Shown here: piece after piece, positions 14,992 to 20,122 of the stretch
Layout of the letters: each line of letters starts with the position of its first letter
Position numbering within the stretch: position 1 is the first letter of the stretch
From: JAUXFS01 sp050329575
Lineage (GTDB): Bacteria > Pseudomonadota > Alphaproteobacteria > Rhodospirillales > Defluviicoccaceae
Length of the DNA stretch: 20,122 nt
Direction: 5' to 3'
Assembly: GCA_050329575.1 (NCBI GenBank)
Contig: JBHJOP010000016.1
Span: 1-20,122, forward strand
Made by a program: the position numbers and the translations under genes
Notes under the pieces: model-generated
Told to the model about the DNA's origin: nothing
Seen by the model: only the letters and a program-made list of their open reading frames with translations
The model's database searches: none

Positions 14992-15761
14992 GGCATTCCT
15001 CGTCGTTCGTCGGTGGGGGAGGTGTCGGGCTGCCACGGCAGCGCGCGGCGCAACAGGCCGTCGACGGTGAAGTAGAGGGCGACCGCCATCACGGCCAGCG
15101 TCGCCAGGGCGGCGAACATCAGATCGACCTGCATGCGGGCGTTGGCGTGCAGCATCAGGTAGCCGAGGCCGGCGCTCGCCCCCACCCACTCGCCGACCAC
15201 CGCCCCGATCGGCGCCACCGCGGTGGCGACGCGGAGCCCCGAGGCCAGCGCAGGCAGCGCCGCCGGGATCCGCACCCGGCGCAACAGCGCCCAGCGGCCG
15301 GCGTCCATCGTCCGCGCCAGGTCGATCCAGCCGGGATCGGTCCGCCGCAGGCCGTCGTGAAAGGCGGCGGTCACCGGGAAGTAGATGATCAGCGTCGCCA
15401 TCGCCACCTTGGAGGCGATGCCGTAGCCGAGCCACAGCACCAGCAGCGGCGCGAGGGCGAACACCGGCACCGCCTGGCTCACCACCAGCACCGGCAGCAG
15501 CCACCGCCGGGCGGGGCGGAAGGCGGCCATGGCGAGGGCGCTCGCACAGCCGAGGGCGGTGCCGAGGGCGAGGCCGAGGGCGATCTCGGCGAGGGTCAGG
15601 GCGGCGTTGTCGAGGATCAGCGGCCAGTGCGCCGCCCAGGCCGTCGCCACCCGCGCCGGGCCGGGGAGGATGTAGGGCGGGAGCGCGGTGATCGACACCA
15701 GCACCTGCCAGCCGCAGACGAGGCCGGCCAGCACCGCCAGCGGGCGCAGGGCCGCCGTCAT
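14988..15761 (-). CDS. thiX: ThiX-like ABC permease
   Basis: A 257-residue inner-membrane permease of the SsuC/TauC/ThiX family (BPD_transp_1). About six hydrophobic segments are visible: 8-25, 55-78, 88-112, 114-132, 165-190 and 218-238. The cytoplasmic EAA-like loop that docks the ATPase is at about 148-165 (DAGRWALLRRVRIPAALPAL). The start at 15761 overlaps the ATPase stop by four bases (ATGA) and its own stop overlaps the binding-protein start the same way, the mark of a tightly coupled three-gene unit. An open extension upstream of 15761 is only the ATPase region read in another frame. Confidence 0.9.
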   Translation of the reverse strand: MTAALRPLAVLAGLVCGWQVLVSITALPPYILPGPARVATAWAAHWPLILDNAALTLAEIALGLALGTALGCASALAMAAFRPARRWLLPVLVVSQAVPVFALAPLLVLWLGYGIASKVAMATLIIYFPVTAAFHDGLRRTDPGWIDLARTMDAGRWALLRRVRIPAALPALASGLRVATAVAPIGAVVGEWVGASAGLGYLMLHANARMQVDLMFAALATLAVMAVALYFTVDGLLRRALPWQPDTSPTDERRGMP

Positions 15762-16525
15762 CCCGCCGCCTCGGCGAGCCGGCGGAGCAGCACCCCCTGC
15801 AACTCCAGCACCGCCGGATCGTCGACCCGCCGCGGCGGCGGCCCGGGCGGCCGCAGGGCGTCCCCGACCGTCGCCGGCCGCCCGGCCATCACCCGCACGC
15901 AATGGCCGAGCCGGAGCGCCTCCAGGGGGTCGTGGGTGACCAGCAGCACCGTCCGCCCGCCGAGCACGTCGGCCGCCAGCTCCTGCAGGCGCACCCGGGT
16001 GATCGCGTCCACCGCCGAGAACGGCTCGTCCATCAGCACCACCGGCCGGTCCTCGAGCAGGGTGCGGCTCAGCGCCGCCCGCTGACGCATGCCGCCCGAC
16101 AGGGCATCCGGGCGGTCGGCGGCGTTGGCGGCGAGGCCGACGCGGGCGAGCAGGTGGCGCGCCCGCGCGTTCGCCCCGGTCTCGTCGCGCGACCGGCGCA
16201 GCCGGTGGCCGAGGACGACGTTGTCGAGCACCGTCAGCCAGGGCAGCAGCAGGTCGCGTTGCGCCATGTAGGCGGCGCGCCCGGCGAGCGGCCGGCGGTC
16301 GGAGCAGGTGACGGTGGCGCGGGCGCCGCGGCCGGCCTCGAGACCGAGGATCAGGCGCAGCAGGGCGCTCTTGCCGACCCCGCTCGGGCCGAGCAGACAG
16401 GTCCAGCGGCCGCCCTCGAGGGTCAGATCGAGGCCGTCGAACAACGCCGCGCCACCGAAGGCGAGGTGCGCGCCCTGGACGGATACGGAGAACGGAACGG
16501 GATCGGGGTCGGCGTCGCCGCGCAT
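15758..16525 (-). CDS. thiZ: ThiZ-like ABC transporter ATP-binding protein
   Basis: A 255-residue ABC ATPase driving the ThiX/ThiY importer at the inner face of the membrane. Walker A GPSGVGKS is at 46-53, the Q-loop near 89, the signature LSGGMRQR at 142-149, Walker B VLMDEPFS at 163-170 and the switch histidine in THDP (H198). A proline-rich C-terminal stretch (GPPPRR) follows. It is the first gene after the riboswitch. ATG 16525 is preceded by AAGGGAAG, only a few bases after the end of the aptamer, so ligand binding could control access to this site. Confidence 0.92.
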   Translation of the reverse strand: MRGDADPDPVPFSVSVQGAHLAFGGAALFDGLDLTLEGGRWTCLLGPSGVGKSALLRLILGLEAGRGARATVTCSDRRPLAGRAAYMAQRDLLLPWLTVLDNVVLGHRLRRSRDETGANARARHLLARVGLAANAADRPDALSGGMRQRAALSRTLLEDRPVVLMDEPFSAVDAITRVRLQELAADVLGGRTVLLVTHDPLEALRLGHCVRVMAGRPATVGDALRPPGPPPRRVDDPAVLELQGVLLRRLAEAAG

Positions 16526-16533
16526 CGCTTCCC

Positions 16534-16626
16534 TTGTCCCTACGCCGGCATGACCCGGATCAGGTTCGCGGGGTCGTCTCCGCTGCGGAGACCTCTCAGC
16601 CGGACCGCCGGCTCCCCCCGAGGGTG
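16534..16626 (-). promoter_or_regulatory. TPP (THI element) riboswitch
   Basis: On the minus strand the THI-box hallmarks appear in order: CCCT of stem P1, GGGGGGAGCC, the conserved CTGAGAGG, GACCC, ACCTGATCCGGGTCATG, then GCCGGCGTAGGGA closing P1. These are the pyrimidine- and pyrophosphate-sensing halves of the thiamine pyrophosphate aptamer. It lies directly before the ATPase start with the SD sequence (AAGGGAAG) about five bases after the closing strand and no U-tract terminator, so translational control by SD masking is the likelier mechanism. TPP should turn the uptake operon off. Confidence 0.95.
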
Positions 16627-16640
16627 ATGGTTCGATCCGC

Positions 16641-16669
16641 TGTATGCGCCTTGCGCCCGCGGATGGCAA
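16641..16669 (-). promoter_or_regulatory. Probable promoter of the TPP-controlled transport operon
   Basis: On the minus strand TTGCCA and CATACA are separated by exactly 17 bases. The predicted start, near 16634, falls just before the riboswitch aptamer, which fits well. Confidence 0.6.
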
Positions 16670-16718
16670 GGGCGACGATCGGCTGGCGGTGGCGGCCGGC
16701 CGGGGCTATAGCAGGATC

Positions 16719-17213
16719 ATGACCTGGACGCGCCGCGCCTTCCTGATCGCGGGCCTCGCCGCCGCAGCGGCCCGCGGTTCGGCCGCCGGCGAGACGGGTG
16801 CGTTCCCGCTCTCCCGGCTGGCGATCGAGACCGCCCGCGGCCGGTTCGTCTTCGACGTCGAGGTCGCCGACACCGCGGCCCGGCGCACGCAGGGGTTGCA
16901 GGGGCGTCGGGCGCTGGCGCCGAACGCCGGCATGCTGTTCGATTTCGGAACGCCGCAACCGGTGTCGATGTGGATGAAGAACACCCCCCTGCCGCTCGAC
17001 ATGCTGTTCGTCGGCGAGGACGGGGTGATTCTCAACATCGCCGCCGACACCGTCCCCTTCTCGCTGGTGCCGATCGTCTCGGCCGGTCCGGCGCTCGCCG
17101 TGCTCGAGGTCGCCGCCGGCACCGCCGCGCGGCTGGGGGTGCGGCCCGGAGACCGCGTCCGCCACCCGATCTTCGCCGCCGGCACCGGCGGGCCGGATCG
17201 ACGGGGAGGGTGA
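16719..17213 (+). CDS. Exported DUF192 family protein
   Basis: A 164-residue protein of the DUF192 family (PF02643). The N-terminus TRRAFLIAGLAAAAARGSAAG is a signal peptide; a paired arginine before the hydrophobic stretch suggests the Tat route, although the motif is not canonical. The DUF192 body runs about 33-150 with the family signatures RRTQGLQGR near 65, GMLFDF near 83, WMKNTPLPLDMLFV near 95 and the ending VRPGDRVRH. Function is not established. The ATG at 16719 has a short AGG five bases upstream; a TATAGC at 16707-16712 so close to the start may indicate a very short or absent leader. It is divergent from the thiamine-precursor operon. Confidence 0.88.
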   Translation: MTWTRRAFLIAGLAAAAARGSAAGETGAFPLSRLAIETARGRFVFDVEVADTAARRTQGLQGRRALAPNAGMLFDFGTPQPVSMWMKNTPLPLDMLFVGEDGVILNIAADTVPFSLVPIVSAGPALAVLEVAAGTAARLGVRPGDRVRHPIFAAGTGGPDRRGG

Positions 17214-17274
17214 GCGGCGCGGGCGGCGGATCCGGACGACGCCGAACGGGGCAGACGTTCCGTCGAGGCGGCGA

Positions 17275-17303
17275 TTGATATCGCCGGCCGGATCTGTTAA
17301 ACG
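17275..17303 (+). promoter_or_regulatory. Probable promoter upstream of the 114-residue gene
   Basis: TTGATA (17275-17280) and TAAACG (17298-17303) are 17 bases apart in an A/T-richer patch, giving a start near 17310 inside the adjacent palindrome and a leader of about 115 bases. Confidence 0.5.
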
Positions 17304-17307
17304 TATC

Positions 17308-17322
17308 TTGTGCGCTGCACAA
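17308..17322. promoter_or_regulatory. Palindromic operator-like site TTGTGC-gct-GCACAA
   Basis: A perfect 6-base inverted repeat with a 3-base centre, placed five bases past the predicted -10 so that it covers the transcription start. That position suits a dimeric repressor. The TGC/GCA half-sites recall sites described for the polyhydroxyalkanoate regulator PhaR, but this is only a resemblance. Confidence 0.5.
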
Positions 17323-17424
17323 TTCCCGTTCCGCGGGCGTCGTGCGGTGACGGTGCGAAGGTGACGGAGATCACCGCCGAGGTGGGGAGGGCGTCTTCTG
17401 GATGCTGCGCATCAGGAGGGTTCC

Positions 17425-17769
17425 GTGCCCGCGATCGAATTCACCTCTGACGAGCTCGGCCGGTTCCTGGCGTGGTTCGGGGGCATCTCCGGATCGAAGG
17501 CGTGGCGGCGCCGCGAAGGCGGCCACGGCGAGGACGTGCTCGAGATCGTCGTCGTCGGCGCGACCGCGTGTCCGCTGAAGGTGGCGAAGGTCGGCGACGG
17601 CCGCTTCCTCGCCACCGGGTTCGACGGCTGGGCGCTGACCGTCAGCGACGATTTCGACGGGTTGCTGGGGATCCTGGCGCGAATGGACTGCCTGTTGCCC
17701 CGCGTCGCCGTGGATGAGCGTCGCCCGTCGCCGCGCCCGGTCGGTGCCGGGGCGCTGTACGCCCTCTGA
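17425..17769 (+). CDS. Hypothetical protein, 114 aa
   Basis: A 114-residue soluble protein that I do not recognise. The GTG start at 17425 has a perfect AGGAGG six bases upstream, making it one of the best-supported starts in the window. The chain begins AIEFTSDELGRFLAWFGG, has a basic patch KAWRRREGG near 25-33, then an alternating strand pattern (DVLEIVVVGATACPLKVAKV, then GRFLATGFDGWALTVSDD) and a terminal helix with LLGILARMDCLL. This suggests a small alpha/beta domain. No signal peptide or membrane helix. It appears to be a single-gene unit controlled at the palindrome, with tRNA-Pro following. Confidence 0.7.
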   Translation: MPAIEFTSDELGRFLAWFGGISGSKAWRRREGGHGEDVLEIVVVGATACPLKVAKVGDGRFLATGFDGWALTVSDDFDGLLGILARMDCLLPRVAVDERRPSPRPVGAGALYAL

Positions 17770-17789
17770 GCGACGGCCCGCCGGACACG

Positions 17790-17818
17790 TTGCCGGCGCC
17801 GCGAAAACTCCATATGGT
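17790..17818 (+). promoter_or_regulatory. Promoter of tRNA-Pro
   Basis: TTGCCG (17790-17795) and TATGGT (17813-17818) are 17 bases apart, and the mature tRNA begins nine bases later, as expected for a bacterial tRNA gene. Confidence 0.6.
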
Positions 17819-17826
17819 GGCGGCGG

Positions 17827-17903
17827 CGGGGAGTGGCGCAGTCTGGTAGCGCATCTGCTTTGGGAGCAGAGGGTCGCTGGTTCGAATCCAGTCTCCCCGA
17901 CCA
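17827..17903 (+). tRNA. tRNA-Pro (anticodon TGG)
   Basis: A complete cloverleaf of 77 bases including an encoded CCA. The acceptor stem is CGGGGAG with CTCCCCG, the D arm contains GTGGCGCAGTCTGGTAGCGCA, the anticodon stem TCTGC/GCAGA holds loop TTTGGGA with anticodon TGG, and the T arm is CTGGTTCGAATCCAG. The anticodon reads CCA and, by wobble, other proline codons. Confidence 0.97.
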
Positions 17904-18025
17904 GTCCCGTCCGGGCGCCCGCGGCGGAAGCCCGCGGCGAGCGCGGGGCCATCGCCGCCGCGATCGGGGCGCGGGAAATCGGCCAACCCCTTGAATCCGC
18001 AGGGGCCGGAGCGGATGCCGGCGGC

Positions 18026-18055
18026 ATCGTCAAAAATCGTCAAAAATCGTCAAAA
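18026..18055 (+). repeat. Three tandem copies of ATCGTCAAAA
   Basis: Three perfect, contiguous 10-base units, about 120 bases past the tRNA. One unit equals about one helical turn. Confidence 0.95.
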
Positions 18056-18180
18056 CAGCCTCTAGCCGATTGATTCGGAACGTTTTTCAATTCCCCTTCG
18101 TTCCGCATCCGCAACCACCCGCAACGCCTTGATCGGCAACGAAAGTGCCGGCCGCCGGGGCGCGCGTCCGCCGACCGCCG

Positions 18181-18232
18181 ATCGTCATTTATCGTCAAAA
18201 GTCGTCACGCTGTCGTCAGACGATCGTCAAAA
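18181..18232 (+). repeat. Second group of TCGTCA-type units, phased 10-11 bases
   Basis: Five units starting at 18181, 18191, 18201, 18212 and 18223: ATCGTCATTT, ATCGTCAAAA, GTCGTCACGC, GTCGTCAGAC and ATCGTCAAAA. Two are identical to the upstream array. The spacing is 10, 10, 11 and 11 bases, so all units face the same side of the helix. Confidence 0.9.
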
Positions 18233-18317
18233 CCGAAAAAAACCCGCTTTTTCTCAACGCGTTGCGCGAAATCACCGCTGCCGCGCCATGCCGTGCGCCC
18301 GACGCCGGCCGACGAGG

Positions 18318-18367
18318 CACGATGTCTCACGACGTCCCACGATGTCCCACGATGTCCTACGATGTCC
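18318..18367. repeat. Five tandem 10-base units, consensus CACGATGTCC
   Basis: Units at 18318, 18328, 18338, 18348 and 18358: CACGATGTCT, CACGACGTCC, CACGATGTCC twice, and TACGATGTCC. Read on the minus strand most contain ATCGT, the same five-base core as the ATCGTCAAAA units upstream, but in the opposite orientation. Confidence 0.95.
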
Positions 18368-18424
18368 AAGACCCTTTGTTCCCTATGTATCCGCGCTCCG
18401 GCCCAACGGCAAGGTTTATCGTCC

Positions 18425-18430
18425 TATAAT
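18425..18430 (+). promoter_or_regulatory. Possible -10 element TATAAT
   Basis: A perfect -10 hexamer directly after a further TTTATCGTC motif. No good -35 lies 16-18 bases upstream, so use may depend on an activator. It could serve the DUF4105 gene with a leader of about 270 bases. Confidence 0.35.
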
Positions 18431-18703
18431 GCGAACGCCGCCGCGCCACCTCGGCCCTCGTTGAACTCGTTGAGACGGTCATGAGCGTCGGACTCCGGAG
18501 CAGGCCGGGCGTGGGAGCATCGATCGCCGTCGATCGTGTCCCCGGGGCGTGGTGCAACAGCGGCTGTGCCGACGCGATCTCCGGCGGGTCTGGCCCGAAC
18601 CCTCGCGCCGGCGTCGGAAGGAGTCCCGATCTGGGACCGATGGTGTAGGGTGAGCGATCCCGATCCCATCGTCCGGGACCGAGCCCATGGAGTTCACCCC
18701 GTC

Positions 18704-19714
18704 GTGAGGGCGGTCGCGAAGATGCTTGGCCTTCTGGCCTCGTGGGGGGTCCTGCTCGGGGCCCTCGCCTGGGGCGCGGCAGCGCTGTGGTTCGACGGGC
18801 CGGTGTCCCGGCCGCTGGCGGCCGCGCTGGCCGGGGCCTCCGTGGCGGCCTCGCTGGCGCTGCTGGCGTTGGTGCGGCCGCGGGGGCGCGCATTCGCCGC
18901 CGGTGCGGTGCCGTTCGCCGTGGTGCTCGGATGGTGGTTGAGCCTGGAGCCGGGCAACGACCGCGAGTGGCAGCGGGACGTGGCCCGGCTTCCCGGCGCG
19001 GAGATCGAAGGGGACACGGTCACCCTCCACAACGTCCGGAATTTCGTCTACCGCTCCGAGACGGACTACACCGAACGCTGGGAGACCCGCACCTACGATC
19101 TGTCGAAGCTGCAGGGGCTGGATCTGTTCATGATCTACTGGGGCTCCCCGAGCATCGCCCATACCATCCTGAGCTGGCAGTTCGACGACGGCCCGCCGCT
19201 GGCCATTTCCATCGAGACCCGCAAGGAAGTGGGCGAGAGCTATTCGGCGCTCCGCGGTTTTTTCCGCCAGTACGAGCTCTATTACGTGGTCGCCGACGAG
19301 GCCGACGTGGCGGGGCTGCGGACCAATTACCGGAACGAGGACGTGTACCTCTATCGCCTCCGCACGCCGCCCGCCCGCGCCCGCGCGATCCTGCTGGATT
19401 ACCTGGAAACGATCAATCGCCTGGCGCGCGAGCCCACCTGGTACAATGCCCTGACCCAGAATTGCACCACCACCATCCGGCTGCACGCGAGCCATGCGGT
19501 CGATGGCGTCCCTCGTGACTGGCGCTGGCTGGCGAACGGCTATCTGGACGAGTTGCTTCACGAACGGGGGGTCGTCAACCGGGATCTGCCGTTCGCGGCG
19601 CTCAAATCGGTCAGCTACATCAACCCGAGGGCCCAGGCCGTGTCCCCGGACGCGGACTATTCGGAGGCGATCCGCGCGGGCCTGCCGTCGCGGCCGCCGC
19701 CGCCGGTGGAGTGA
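18704..19714 (+). CDS. DUF4105 (Lnb N-terminal periplasmic domain-like) membrane protein
   Basis: A 336-residue protein with three N-terminal hydrophobic segments (about 8-30, 36-57, 63-80) and a DUF4105 domain (PF13387) from about 85 to 325, probably periplasmic. Family motifs: NDREWQRDVARLPGAEIEGD near 85-104, HNVRNFVYRSETDYTERWETR near 109-129, YWGSPSIAHTILSW near 145-158, GFFRQYELYYV near 185-195 and WYNALTQNCTTTIR near 247-259. H153 and C254 are good candidates for a Cys-His catalytic pair. In Bacteroides the Lnb family transfers acyl chains to lipoprotein N-termini; the role in alphaproteobacteria is unproven. GTG 18704 gives the family's usual length. GTG 18650 and ATG 18722 are alternatives, and the open frame continues upstream to 18536. 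Confidence 0.85.
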   Translation: MRAVAKMLGLLASWGVLLGALAWGAAALWFDGPVSRPLAAALAGASVAASLALLALVRPRGRAFAAGAVPFAVVLGWWLSLEPGNDREWQRDVARLPGAEIEGDTVTLHNVRNFVYRSETDYTERWETRTYDLSKLQGLDLFMIYWGSPSIAHTILSWQFDDGPPLAISIETRKEVGESYSALRGFFRQYELYYVVADEADVAGLRTNYRNEDVYLYRLRTPPARARAILLDYLETINRLAREPTWYNALTQNCTTTIRLHASHAVDGVPRDWRWLANGYLDELLHERGVVNRDLPFAALKSVSYINPRAQAVSPDADYSEAIRAGLPSRPPPPVE

Positions 19715-19852
19715 GAGCCACCGTCCGCCGCGCGCGGGGGCACGACCTTGCTCAAAACCGTTCCGCGCCCCGGCGGCGCGTGCTAGTCAGGGGAGGCGCG
19801 GAGCCTCGCGGGCGCGACGGGAGGGCCTCGTCGACAAGGGACCGGAGGGGGC

Positions 19853-20122
19853 ATGAGACACAAGCGTTGGTTGGGTTTCCACGGGCTTCTGGCGGTGCTG
19901 CTCCTCGCGGCCTGCGCGACGCCCGCCGAGCGGACGCTCTCCGAGCGGTCACCGTCGTACGCCACGCTCCCCACCGGGGTCGACCCGCTGGATCCGACCC
20001 GCCCCTCGCCGATCTACGCGGATGTCCTGAGCGTTCCCGGCGACAATCTCATCCGCTACCTGGAGCGCCAGCGCGGACACGCGTTGAACCTTCTGTCCCT
20101 TTCCGGCGGCGGCCAGAACGGC
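19853..20122 (+). CDS. Patatin-like phospholipase lipoprotein (3' end cut by window)
   Basis: The first 90 residues of a probable outer-membrane or periplasmic lipoprotein. The signal peptide MRHKRWLGFHGLLAVLLLAAC carries a lipobox (LLAAC) with lipidation at C21. A linker rich in P, S and T follows, and then SLSGGGQNG near 82-90, the oxyanion-hole glycine loop that opens patatin-type phospholipase domains. The catalytic serine and aspartate lie beyond the window. GGAGGGGG precedes the ATG by three bases or so. It follows the DUF4105 gene by 138 bases on the same strand, so the two may be functionally linked; a weak TTCCGC-17-TAGTCA pair between them allows an independent promoter. Confidence 0.85.
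   Translation, partial: MRHKRWLGFHGLLAVLLLAACATPAERTLSERSPSYATLPTGVDPLDPTRPSPIYADVLSVPGDNLIRYLERQRGHALNLLSLSGGGQNG

Larger units (their letters stand above)
17904..18703. other. Gene-poor, lower-GC region after tRNA-Pro
   Basis: About 800 bases with no convincing gene. It contains the repeat groups listed separately, a 7-base inverted repeat CGGAACG (18076-18082) with CGTTCCG (18099-18105), an A-run/T-run pair around 18234-18258, and a perfect TATAAT at 18425-18430. The stretch 18010-18430 is visibly less GC-rich than the genes on both sides. I found no integrase, no second copy of the tRNA 3' end and no clear terminator. Confidence 0.6.

Noticed and set aside
18318..18367. CRISPR-like tandem repeat
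   Set aside because: Units are 10 bases and contiguous with no spacers; no cas gene is near.
17904..18480. Replication origin based on iteron-like repeats
   Set aside because: No DnaA box of TTATCCACA type and no rep or par gene is visible.
18481..18648. 56-codon plus-strand frame before the DUF4105 gene
   Set aside because: Weak ribosome binding site and no protein-like pattern; likely leader or noise.
17904..20122. Second copy of the tRNA-Pro 3' end as an attachment repeat
   Set aside because: Looked for by eye and not found within the window.

Overview
The window is GC-rich chromosomal DNA, most likely from an alphaproteobacterium of the Rhodospirillales/Azospirillales type. That is an inference from gene content (phasin-clpS-clpA order, NnrU, a FemAB-like DUF482 protein, a class III cyclase), GC-biased codon use and a CCA-encoding tRNA-Pro. 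I ran no database search. Almost all of it reads as ordinary chromosome.

Layout, left to right. 1-1639 (minus) is a nearly complete GltD-like flavoprotein with extra ferredoxin domains. After a 369-base hairpin-rich gap comes nnrU (plus), convergent with a class III adenylate cyclase (minus). An M20 amidohydrolase (plus) follows, then a 52-residue membrane protein (minus), a phasin-like protein, a strong terminator, clpS and clpA, and a CaiB/BaiF (racemase-like) CoA transferase whose leader carries an 11-G run. On the minus strand are a small secreted cysteine protein and a FemAB-like acyltransferase. Next come a 26-residue membrane microprotein (plus), an unknown 110-residue protein (minus) and an exported beta-helix protein (plus).

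14035-16640 (minus) is a textbook regulated operon: promoter, TPP riboswitch, then ABC ATPase, permease and substrate-binding protein joined by two ATGA overlaps. The riboswitch and the binding-protein motif together indicate uptake of a thiamine pyrimidine precursor (ThiXYZ). Divergent from it is an exported DUF192 protein. Then come an unknown 114-residue protein with a palindromic operator-like site at its probable transcription start, and tRNA-Pro(UGG) with its own promoter.

The least ordinary stretch is 17904-18700, which has no convincing gene and lower GC. It holds two groups of a 10-base repeat ATCGTCAAAA spaced 10-11 bases apart, and a separate five-copy 10-base array (CACGATGTCC) which, read on the other strand, shares the ATCGT core. 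This looks like an array of protein-binding sites, possibly the arm sites of a lost or adjacent integrative element at the tRNA, or an operator for the following genes. The window ends with a DUF4105 (Lnb-like) membrane protein and the start of a patatin-like lipoprotein.
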